A stretch of 8,191 nt of DNA from an uncultured Rhodanobacteraceae bacterium. Its GTDB lineage: Bacteria > Pseudomonadota > Gammaproteobacteria > Xanthomonadales > Ahniellaceae. The notes below the pieces were generated by a model, which saw nothing but the letters and a program-made list of their open reading frames with translations, was not told the origin of the DNA and did not search any database. Below, piece after piece: positions 1 to 6,658 of the stretch (position 1 is the first letter of the stretch; the number at the start of each line of letters is the position of its first letter). A program made the translations under genes and the position numbers. The stretch covers positions 1 through 8,191 of the forward strand of contig CALMWD010000042.1 in the NCBI GenBank assembly GCA_937873105.1. The letters are read 5' to 3'.

Positions 1-1448
1 CGCACTTCGTCGGCGACGGCGTCGATCCAGGCCTCGACCTGGTCGAGCAGGGCCTGCTTCGCGCCGTCGCCCGCGTGCTGTTCGCGCAGTTCGGCGATGC
101 GCAGGCGCTTGGCGTCGATCGTGGCGGTGGCGTCGTCGCGGCCGTCGATCAGGCGCGCGCGAACGCCGTCGAAGAAGCGCTGTCGTTCGCCGGCGTCGAG
201 GCTGTCCGGATGGTGGCGCGCGCGGTAGCGGAACAGCAGTTCGCGATACCGCGGATCGCGCAGCCGGGTCGCGAAGGCGGCGAGTTCCTCGCTGCCGGCG
301 CGACGGATCTTCGGCAGCAGGGCGAGGTCGGACTCGGGCGGCAGGCCGCCGTAGAGATCGGCCTCGGGATCGGCGCCGGCGAAGTCGCGCTCGTTCGCGA
401 AGACCAGGGCGAGCTTGGCCGAGAGCAGGCCGCGGTATTCGGCCAGGCGTTCCAGATGGCGTTCGCAGCGCCCGGGGTCGAGGCGGATGCGGTCCAGGTC
501 GACCCCGGCCAGGGTGCTGGCCGGCGCCAGCACCGGGCAACGATTCAGGTGCACGGTCTTCAGCGGCACGCGTTCGACGCCTTCGGGCAGGTCGGCGCGG
601 GCCACGAAGATGCGGTCGCGCAGGTCGTCGACGTCGAGGTCGAGCAGCGGCGCCGGGTCGGCCATCAGGTCGAACACGACGATGCCCTGCGGGCTCGACG
701 GATGTGCGGCCAGCGGCGTCACCAGCGTGGTGCAGCCGCGTTCGGCCGGGAACCGCGTGGAGGTGTGCAGCACCATGCCCGGCCTGGCGAGATCGAGCAG
801 GCGCGCCGCCGAGCGCTTGTCGCGGTGCGTGAGCAGGAACTGCCAGAGCTTGGGTTGCGCGCCGCGCAGCTTGCGCGCGAGCGCGAGCGTGGCACGCACG
901 TCGACGAGCGCATCGTGGGCGCCGGCGTGGGCGATGCCGTTTGCGGCGGTCAGGTGTTCGAGCCGGAACGAGGGCGCGCCGTCCTCGCGTGTCGGCCAGT
1001 CCAGGCCCTGCGGGCGCAGTGCGTAGGCGGCGCGGATCGGGTCGATCAGGTCCCAGCGCGAGTTGCCGTTGCGCCATTCGCGGTCGTAGGGCGGGAAGAA
1101 GTTGCGCCACAGGCCGTGGCGGGTCAGTTCGTCGTCGAAGCGGATCGAGTTGTAGCCGACGCCGCAGGTGCCCGGCACCGACATCGCTTCATGCACGCGC
1201 GCGAAGAACTCGGGTTCCGGCACGCCTTCGCGCAGCGCCTGCTGCGGGGTGATGCCGGTGATCAGGCAGGCTTCGGGTTCGGGCAGCACGTCGCGCGTGG
1301 GCCGGCAGTAGAACGCGATCGGTTCGTCGATCTCGTTCAGGTCGGCGTCGGTGCGGATGGCCGCGAATTGCGCCGGCCGGTCGACGCGCGGGCGCGCGCC
1401 GAAGCTCTCGTAGTCGTGGAACAGGAAGCTCGCGGGTCCGTCCGCCAT
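1..1448 (-). CDS. sbcB: Exodeoxyribonuclease I (exonuclease I), C-terminal end cut by window edge
   Basis: The product is the single-strand-specific 3'-to-5' DNA exonuclease that acts in mismatch repair and recombination in the cytoplasm. The minus-strand frame from ATG 1448 gives 482 full codons and has no stop before the left edge. E. coli ExoI is about 475 aa, so only a few residues are probably missing. The N-terminus FLFHDYESFG carries catalytic D12 and E14. GYNSIRFDDE carries the third acid (D105), and HAGAHDALVD carries H178 and D183, so the DEDDh set is complete and sits at a constant offset from the E. coli residues as I remember them. DRPAQFAAIRTD (23-34), LITGITPQ (62-69), PSFRLEHLT (159-167) and the C-terminal LLFRYRARHHPDSLD (404-418) are also typical. 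The start is fixed by GAGG at 1457-1454, which overlaps the stop of the upstream gene 7 bases away, so co-transcription is likely. Identification is near certain; the exact end is not visible. Confidence 0.97.
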   Translation of the reverse strand, partial: MADGPASFLFHDYESFGARPRVDRPAQFAAIRTDADLNEIDEPIAFYCRPTRDVLPEPEACLITGITPQQALREGVPEPEFFARVHEAMSVPGTCGVGYNSIRFDDELTRHGLWRNFFPPYDREWRNGNSRWDLIDPIRAAYALRPQGLDWPTREDGAPSFRLEHLTAANGIAHAGAHDALVDVRATLALARKLRGAQPKLWQFLLTHRDKRSAARLLDLARPGMVLHTSTRFPAERGCTTLVTPLAAHPSSPQGIVVFDLMADPAPLLDLDVDDLRDRIFVARADLPEGVERVPLKTVHLNRCPVLAPASTLAGVDLDRIRLDPGRCERHLERLAEYRGLLSAKLALVFANERDFAGADPEADLYGGLPPESDLALLPKIRRAGSEELAAFATRLRDPRYRELLFRYRARHHPDSLDAGERQRFFDGVRARLIDGRDDATATIDAKRLRIAELREQHAGDGAKQALLDQVEAWIDAVADEV

Positions 1449-1453
1449 GCCCG

Positions 1454-1457
1454 CCTC
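1454..1457 (-). promoter_or_regulatory. Ribosome-binding site of sbcB overlapping the upstream stop codon
   Basis: On the minus strand GAGG sits 5 bases before the sbcB ATG and shares bases with the TGA (1458-1456) that ends the c-di-GMP gene. Terminating ribosomes would uncover or reuse this site, which suggests translational coupling. It also supports ATG 1448 as the sbcB start. Confidence 0.6.
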
Positions 1458-4011
1458 AGCCGGTGGCGCGGATCGGTTCGGCGTCCTGGCCCGCCGCCTG
1501 GGCGAAGGGCAGGGCGCGGTCGAGCCCGACCTGCGGTTCGCCGATGAAATAGCCCTGGATGTAGTCGACCGCGCAGTCGCGCAGCAGCGGCAGGATCTGC
1601 GGCCGGTCGACGAATTCGGCGACCGTGAGCTTGCCGACCGAATGCGCGATGCCGGTGATCGCCTTGACCACGGCCTGGTCGATCTTGTCGTCGATCAGGC
1701 CCTGGATGAAGGAGCCGTCGATCTTGAGGTAGTCGACGTCGAGGTGCTTGAGATGCGAGAAGGTCGAGAAGCCGACGCCGAAGTCGTCGAGCGCGAACTG
1801 GCAGCCGAGCGCACGCAGGTGGCCGATCAGGGCGCGCGCCGATTCGAGGTTGCTGACCGCGCGCGATTCGGTGATTTCGAACACCAGCTGCTTGGCCTCG
1901 ACGTCGAATTCGACCAGCTTGTCGGTGACGAAGCTGGCGGTGGACGGATTGATCAGCGACTGCGCCGACAGGTTCAGCGACAGCCGCACGCGCCGGCCCT
2001 GGCGCGCGGTCTCGCGCAGGGCGCGCAAGGCGTTGTGGATGACCCAGCGGTCGATGTCGAGCATCATGCCGAAGCGCTCGGCGGTCGGCAGGAAGGCGTC
2101 GGGCGCGAGCAGCCGGCCCTGCTGGTCGCGCAGGCGCAGCAGCACCTCGAAATACGGTTCGAGCTTGCCGCCGCCGTTCGACGGCGTCTCGCCGAAGTCG
2201 GCCAGCGGCACGATCGGCTGGTAGCTCAGCACGAAGCCGTCGCTGCGCAGCGCTTCCTCCAGGCGCGTCGACCAGCCCAGTTCCTGGTCCATGGCCGCGC
2301 GCTGGTCGGAGTCCTGCGAAAACACGTGGGTCTGGTTGCGCCCGCCGTTCTTGGCCAGGTGGCAGGCGATGTCGGCATTGGCCATGGCCTCGGCCGCGGA
2401 CTCGGTGTGCTTGTCCATCCGGGCGACGCCGATCGACGCGGTGATGCGGTAACTCTTGCCGGCGTAGACGAAGGGGTGCGTGGTCAGGGCGCGGCGGAAT
2501 TCGTCCGAGACCGCGTCGATGTCCATGCTGGTGACGTTGCGCAGGATGATGGCGTATTCGTCGCCGCCCATGCGCGCCAGGTGGTCGGACTGGCGCAGGC
2601 GCGACTTCAGGCGCGCGCTGACCTCGATCAGGAGCTGGTCGCCGGCGCTGTGTCCGGCGGTGTCGTTGATGTACTTGAAGCGGTCGACGTCGATGAACAG
2701 CAGCAGCGAATGCTGTTCCGAACGCTTGAGCCGCGACACTTCCTGTTCCAGCTGACTCTCGAAAAAGGCGCGGTTGTGCAGCTTGGTCAGCGAGTCGTGG
2801 CTGGCCTGCCAGCGCAGTTCCTCTTCCAGCACGCGGCGCTGCGAAACGTCGCGGAAGGCCACGACCGAGCCTTCGCGCACGCCGTCCACGGTCATCGGGA
2901 ACACCGTGCATTCGACCGGGATTTGCCGCCGCGACTGGCCGATGAAGACGGTCTGCCAGTTCGGCACCTGCGAGCCCTGGGCGTAGCACTGGCTCAGGAA
3001 GCAGGCCGAGCGCGGCATCGGGGCTCCGTTGTCGAAGGCGTGGTGGAATTTCTCGTAGGCGGACTGTCCGACCAGGTCGGTGGCGTCGGCGTAGCCGAGC
3101 AGGTCGACCGCCGCGGGGTTCACGAACTGGATGAGGCCGGCGCGGTCGACGCCGTAGACGCCGTCGCCGACCGAGGACAGGATGCCCTGCAGGCGGCGGC
3201 GTTCGGCATCGACCATCTTGCGGTCGCCGACCATGCGCGCCAGCGAATGCAGGCGCGCCAGGAACAGTTCCTTGGCCTCGCTCTTGAACATGCACTCGAT
3301 CGCGCCGGAGGCGAGCGAGTCGTTGATGACCTGGTCGGAATAGGTGCCGGTGATGACCGCGCAGATGGCGCCGGCGCTGGCCGGGTCGGACTTCAGCGCG
3401 CGGATCAGTTCGGTGCCGTTCTCGCCCGGCATGAAGTAGTCGGTGACGACGATGTCCGAGGGTTGCGCCGCGTACTTGGCCTTGCCCTCGGCGACGCTGG
3501 ACGCGATCTCGACCTGGTAGCCCTGCTTGGCCAGCAGCTTCTGGAAGGCGAGGCGCACCGTGGCCGAGTCGTCGACCAGCAGCACGCGCATGTTCGCGTG
3601 CGCGGTCGCATCCAGCGACACCGCGCTCGGCTGGGCCGGCCGCATCAGCTTGAGCAGGGCCTCGCCGGCCTCGTTGTAGTCGCCCCAGTTCAGCAGCGCC
3701 GAACGCGGGCGCTTCATCATCCAGTTGACCGCGCCGGGGCTGGACGAATCCGCCAGCACCAGCACCGGCAGGTGTTCGTACTGGTCGCGGCTGAGCAGGT
3801 CGAACACCTCGTCCGCCATCGGCTCGCCGTAGTCCGGCCAACCCACCGCACAGGCCACGATCTCGCTCGACGTGCGCGGCATGCGCTGCAGCAGCGCCAG
3901 CGTCTCCGAGAAATTCGGCATCGCCTGCACCGAAAACCCGGCCCCGGCCAACACCGAAGACATCGCGCGTCGGCGCGTCGTGGACGTTTCAGCGAGCAGG
4001 ACAGCGGTCAA
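1456..4011 (-). CDS. Receiver-receiver-PAS-GGDEF-EAL cyclic-di-GMP signalling protein
   Basis: An 851-residue cytoplasmic protein with no signal peptide or membrane segment. Residues 1-130 form a receiver-like fold without the acidic pocket: VLLAETS replaces the usual Asp pair, and Ala lies where the phospho-Asp should be (about 55). Residues 141-262 form an intact receiver with D147/D148, phospho-acceptor D191, T221 and K243. Residues 270-392 form a PAS domain of the subtype with HH (323-324) and conserved Cys (337). The GGDEF domain (about 403-560) has GGDEY at 482-486 and an intact inhibitory RxxD site (R473, D476). The EAL domain (about 575-835) has EVL in place of EAL (E622), N680, E712, D742/D743, K763, E799 and Q819, so all the metal and catalytic positions are kept. 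Both cyclase and phosphodiesterase activity are therefore possible; which one dominates cannot be read from sequence. No ATG or GTG lies in frame between the TTG start and the upstream stop near 4045; the TTG keeps the first beta strand whole. The alternative ATG at residue 16 would cut it. The ribosome-binding site is weak (GAGAG). Confidence 0.95.
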   Translation of the reverse strand: MTAVLLAETSTTRRRAMSSVLAGAGFSVQAMPNFSETLALLQRMPRTSSEIVACAVGWPDYGEPMADEVFDLLSRDQYEHLPVLVLADSSSPGAVNWMMKRPRSALLNWGDYNEAGEALLKLMRPAQPSAVSLDATAHANMRVLLVDDSATVRLAFQKLLAKQGYQVEIASSVAEGKAKYAAQPSDIVVTDYFMPGENGTELIRALKSDPASAGAICAVITGTYSDQVINDSLASGAIECMFKSEAKELFLARLHSLARMVGDRKMVDAERRRLQGILSSVGDGVYGVDRAGLIQFVNPAAVDLLGYADATDLVGQSAYEKFHHAFDNGAPMPRSACFLSQCYAQGSQVPNWQTVFIGQSRRQIPVECTVFPMTVDGVREGSVVAFRDVSQRRVLEEELRWQASHDSLTKLHNRAFFESQLEQEVSRLKRSEQHSLLLFIDVDRFKYINDTAGHSAGDQLLIEVSARLKSRLRQSDHLARMGGDEYAIILRNVTSMDIDAVSDEFRRALTTHPFVYAGKSYRITASIGVARMDKHTESAAEAMANADIACHLAKNGGRNQTHVFSQDSDQRAAMDQELGWSTRLEEALRSDGFVLSYQPIVPLADFGETPSNGGGKLEPYFEVLLRLRDQQGRLLAPDAFLPTAERFGMMLDIDRWVIHNALRALRETARQGRRVRLSLNLSAQSLINPSTASFVTDKLVEFDVEAKQLVFEITESRAVSNLESARALIGHLRALGCQFALDDFGVGFSTFSHLKHLDVDYLKIDGSFIQGLIDDKIDQAVVKAITGIAHSVGKLTVAEFVDRPQILPLLRDCAVDYIQGYFIGEPQVGLDRALPFAQAAGQDAEPIRATG

Positions 4012-4169
4012 GGCAGCACTCTCGAATCCCCCGGTCTGGCGAGACTAAACCCTTCGCTGGCGTGTTGCCATGCGGCGATGCCATCGGATGTGGCGTCTGC
4101 CGGTGGTCGCGTGCAAGGAATCGTCAACCGCGGCGTCGATCGATCGGTGTTCACTCCCGAGCGAAGCCA

Positions 4170-4187
4170 CTGTCCGGAACCGGACAG
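4170..4187. promoter_or_regulatory. Perfect 18-bp dyad, candidate enhancer-binding-protein site (UAS)
   Basis: The sequence CTGTCCGGAACCGGACAG is two exact 8-base arms around AA. Its centre lies about 106 bases upstream of the start predicted from the sigma-54 promoter at 4257-4274. This is within the usual range for upstream activating sites of NtrC-family regulators, which bind such dyads as dimers. Which regulator binds cannot be told from the sequence. It could instead be an ordinary operator for either divergent unit. Confidence 0.65.
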
Positions 4188-4224
4188 ATGAACATCCGGC
4201 GGTTTGGACGTCGTCACGTAGCCC

Positions 4225-4242
4225 AATAAAAACAATGGGTTG
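4225..4242 (+). promoter_or_regulatory. Candidate IHF-binding site between UAS and sigma-54 promoter
   Basis: The core at 4230-4242 (AAACAATGGGTTG) matches 8 of the 9 fixed positions of the IHF consensus WATCAANNNNTTR. It is joined on its 5' side to an A/T tract (AATAAAAA), a rare composition in this GC-rich window. The core centre is near -48, between the dyad and the -24/-12 promoter. At sigma-54 promoters IHF bends DNA there to bring the activator to the polymerase. The assignment rests on consensus match and position. Confidence 0.5.
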
Positions 4243-4256
4243 TATGCGTCTTGGGC

Positions 4257-4274
4257 TTGGCACGCGGATTGCGC
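4257..4274 (+). promoter_or_regulatory. Sigma-54 (RpoN) -24/-12 promoter of the efflux operon
   Basis: TTGGCACGCGGATTGCGC matches the sigma-54 consensus YTGGCACG-N4-TTGC at every fixed position with the correct spacing: GG at 4259-4260 and GC at 4271-4272. Counting C4272 as -12 puts the transcription start near 4284, next to the adaptor ATG at 4285. Expression should therefore depend on RpoN and on an ATP-hydrolysing activator of the NtrC family. Confidence 0.8.
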
Positions 4275-4284
4275 TTCAGAGGGC

Positions 4285-5538
4285 ATGGACATCTCACGCC
4301 CCGACCTGAAAGCCAAGAAGCGCCGCCGCCAGATGATGTATGTCGGCGCCGGTATCGCCACCCTGATCGCCATCGCGTTCGGACTGTCGGCCATCGAGCC
4401 GGCGGCGCCGAAGGTGAGCCGGTCGCAAGTCTGGATCGACGCGGTGAAGCGCGGCGAGATGAAGCGCGAGGTGCGCGGGCCGGGCACCCTGGTGCCGAAG
4501 GAAGTGCGCTGGATCGCGGCCGAGACCGCGGCGCGGGTCGATCGCCTCGTGGTCAAGCCGGGTGCGACGGTCGCCGCCGACACCGTGATCATGGAACTCT
4601 CGAATCCGGACCTGATGGACCAGCTGCTGGCCGCGCGTTCGGCGGTCACTGCGGCCGAGGCCGACCACGCCGCGCTGCGCATGAACCTGGAATCGCAGGC
4701 GCTGGACCAGCGCGCGAACATGGCCGGCATCGAGGCCGACTACGAATCCGCGCGCCTGCAGGCCGAAGCCGAGGCCGACCTCAACAAGAAGGGCATCATC
4801 TCGGACATCAACTTCCGCCGTTCGCAGCTCACCGCCGAACGCCTGAAGGTGCGTCTCGACATCGAGCAGGAGCGCATCGCCAAGTTCCAGGACACGATGC
4901 AGTCGCAGCTCGCCGCCGGGCGCGCGCGCATCGACCAGCTGCGCAACACGCTTGCCCTGCGCGAACGCCAGGCCGAAGCGCTGAAGCTCAAGGCCGGCAT
5001 CGACGGCGTGCTGCAGCAGGTGCCGGTCGAGGAAGGCCAGCAGGTGGCGCCGGGCACGAACCTGGCCCGCGTCGCCCGCCCGGACGTGCTGATCGCCGAG
5101 CTGCGCATCGCCGAGACCCAGGCCAAGGACATCCTGGTCGGCCAGAAGGTCGCCGTCGACACCCGCAACGGCATCGTCGAAGGCCAGGTCGCACGCATCG
5201 ATCCGGCCGTGTTGAACGGCACCGTGCAGGTCGACGTCGACCTGGTCGGCGAACTGCCGGCCGGCGCCCGCCCGGACCTCTCGGTCGACGGCACCATCGA
5301 GATCGAGCGCCTGGCGAACGTGCTCTACGTCGGCCGCCCGGCCTACGGCCAGCCCGAATCCGACACCACGCTGTTCCGCATCGACCCGAAGTCGGGCGTC
5401 GCGACGCGGGTGCCGGTGCGCCTCGGCCGCGCCTCGGTCACCGTCATCGAAGTCAACCGCGGCCTGGCCGAAGGCGACCAGGTGGTGCTGTCCGACACCG
5501 CGCAGTGGGACAAGTACGACCGCTTGAAACTGCAATGA
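4285..5538 (+). CDS. HlyD/MacA-type efflux periplasmic adaptor subunit
   Basis: A 417-residue membrane-fusion protein that would link the inner-membrane ABC complex to an outer-membrane channel. A short basic cytoplasmic head (KAKKRRRQ, residues 9-16) precedes one membrane anchor (about 18-36). A split biotinyl-lipoyl hairpin follows (about 66-106 with VVKPGATV, and about 238-262 with VPVEEGQQVAPG). The two halves enclose a long charged coiled-coil hairpin (about 110-232), then come beta-barrel (about 268-340) and membrane-proximal (about 345-417) domains. ATG 4285 is chosen because it keeps the basic head and the N-terminal MDISRPDL, which looks typical of this adaptor group. An upstream in-frame TTG (4240) lies before the sigma-54 promoter and so would not be transcribed from it. 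ATG 4333 and 4336 would cut into the basic head. AGAGGG at 4278-4283 is only one base from the ATG, too close to serve as a normal ribosome-binding site. First gene of the operon. Confidence 0.93.
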   Translation: MDISRPDLKAKKRRRQMMYVGAGIATLIAIAFGLSAIEPAAPKVSRSQVWIDAVKRGEMKREVRGPGTLVPKEVRWIAAETAARVDRLVVKPGATVAADTVIMELSNPDLMDQLLAARSAVTAAEADHAALRMNLESQALDQRANMAGIEADYESARLQAEAEADLNKKGIISDINFRRSQLTAERLKVRLDIEQERIAKFQDTMQSQLAAGRARIDQLRNTLALRERQAEALKLKAGIDGVLQQVPVEEGQQVAPGTNLARVARPDVLIAELRIAETQAKDILVGQKVAVDTRNGIVEGQVARIDPAVLNGTVQVDVDLVGELPAGARPDLSVDGTIEIERLANVLYVGRPAYGQPESDTTLFRIDPKSGVATRVPVRLGRASVTVIEVNRGLAEGDQVVLSDTAQWDKYDRLKLQ

Positions 5539-5551
5539 AAGAGCGCCCCTC

Positions 5552-5673
5552 ATGACCGACTGCGTCGTTCGCTTCGCAGTCGCCCTCGGCACCTTCTCGC
5601 CGCTGCCGCGGGGCGAAGGAAGAGCAGAAGTCCGAAAGACCGAACCCAATTCACAACGACACGAGCCCACGCC

Positions 5674-5677
<4 letters not shown>
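5552..5677 (+). other. Possible 41-codon leader frame in the adaptor-ATPase spacer (doubtful)
   Basis: An ATG at 5552, 8 bases after a GAG, opens a 41-codon frame ending at TGA 5675-5677, which overlaps the ATPase start as ATGA. That arrangement could couple translation to the ATPase gene, whose own ribosome-binding site is weak. Against it, the peptide contains SPLPRGEG, a string often produced when dispersed palindromic intergenic repeats are translated, and the frame covers the two hairpins. Most likely it is not a functional protein. Confidence 0.15.
5557..5619. repeat. Two consecutive hairpins, REP-like intergenic element inside the operon
   Basis: Hairpin 1 pairs CGACTGCG (5557-5564) with CGCAGTCG (5575-5582) around a 10-base loop. 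Hairpin 2 pairs CCTTC (5592-5596) and GCC (5599-5601) with GGC (5612-5614) and GAAGG (5615-5619), with a 2-base bulge and a 10-base loop. Neither is followed by a T run, so an intrinsic terminator is unlikely. Read on the minus strand, GAGAAGGTGCC and GAGGGCGA resemble dispersed palindromic repeats I recall from Xanthomonadales and Pseudomonas-like genomes; with only one copy here that stays an inference. Such hairpins between genes of one operon can protect the upstream mRNA from 3' exonucleases and give unequal expression. Confidence 0.5.
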
Positions 5678-6447
<770 letters not shown>

Positions 6448-6450
6448 ATC

Positions 6451-6455
6451 GGGAG
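6451..6455 (+). promoter_or_regulatory. Ribosome-binding site of the 61-codon gene
   Basis: GGGAG lies 8 bases before ATG 6464, in the 16-base gap after the ATPase stop. It is the best-placed Shine-Dalgarno sequence in the operon apart from that of the permease, and is the main support for the small gene being translated. Confidence 0.6.
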
Positions 6456-6463
6456 CGACGACC

Positions 6464-6649
6464 ATGACGATCGAAACGAATGCCGCGAACCGGCCTGATC
6501 GCGCCGCCAACGACGCGATGGTCCGCGATCTCGTGGACGGACTGGTGCATGCACTTCCGGCGATCGCGCTCGGCAGCCCGCGACGCCCGGATGCGCGCAG
6601 CCGCGCCGAAGAATTCGCCCGCGCCTTCGCGGCGCGCCGAGCCGCCTGA
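6464..6649 (+). CDS. Small hypothetical protein (61 aa) between ATPase and permease
   Basis: I do not recognise this protein. It has no signal peptide, membrane segment or cysteine. A hydrophilic N-terminus (1-17) leads into an apparently amphipathic segment, MVRDLVDGLVHALPAIALG (19-37), then a basic, Arg/Ala-rich tail (RSRAEEFARAFAARRAA) likely to be helical. Evidence for a real gene: a GGGAG ribosome-binding site at correct spacing, a length that fits exactly between its neighbours, mostly G or C at third codon positions, and a stop codon that overlaps the permease's ribosome-binding site, so the two may be translationally coupled. A small regulator or assembly partner of the ABC complex is conceivable from position only. 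An overlapping frame from 6480 to 6662 also exists but has no comparable start signal. Confidence 0.65.
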   Translation: MTIETNAANRPDRAANDAMVRDLVDGLVHALPAIALGSPRRPDARSRAEEFARAFAARRAA

Positions 6650-6658
6650 GGAATCCCG

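Larger units (their letters stand above)
4012..4284. other. Divergent intergenic region between the c-di-GMP gene and the efflux operon
   Basis: This 273-base gap separates two divergent transcription units. The right half (about 4170-4284) carries a dyad, an A/T-rich IHF-like site and a sigma-54 promoter, all reading right; each is listed separately. The left half (4012-4169) must hold the promoter of the minus-strand unit, but I see no convincing -35/-10 pair there; only weak candidates such as TTTAGTCT near 4042-4049 on the minus strand. A 10-base palindrome, CGATCGATCG (4137-4146), has no assigned role. No convincing coding frame or RNA gene is seen in the gap. Confidence 0.7.

Noticed and set aside
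75..1547. A 490-codon plus-strand open frame antisense to sbcB
   Set aside because: Composition artefact; the minus strand has the full set of exonuclease I motifs and this frame has none.
4137..4146. Palindrome CGATCGATCG
   Set aside because: A simple repeat of CGAT that is easily reached by chance in GC-rich DNA; no positional support for an operator.
1447..4191. A 914-codon plus-strand open frame antisense to the c-di-GMP gene
   Set aside because: Its translation is low-complexity (rich in V, A, D, Q, R, H) with no recognisable domain, while the opposite strand encodes textbook receiver, GGDEF and EAL motifs. Long antisense frames are expected in GC-rich genes.
4193..4209. Possible second, degenerate copy of the dyad (TCCGG ... 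GGAC)
   Set aside because: The arms are incomplete and the spacing is 2 bases longer than in the perfect dyad; too weak to call as a tandem activator site.
4204..4232. Possible sigma-70 promoter (TTGGAC, 17 bases, TAAAAA) for the efflux operon
   Set aside because: Only 3 of 6 and 4 of 6 consensus matches, much weaker than the sigma-54 element just downstream.
4008..4730. A 240-codon minus-strand frame crossing the divergent region and ending on the TTG start of the c-di-GMP gene
   Set aside because: Most of it is antisense to the adaptor coiled coil and the rest covers the sigma-54 control region; no domain and no credible start signal.
5557..5582. Hairpin considered as an intrinsic terminator
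   Set aside because: No T tract follows, and the downstream genes belong functionally to the same operon.
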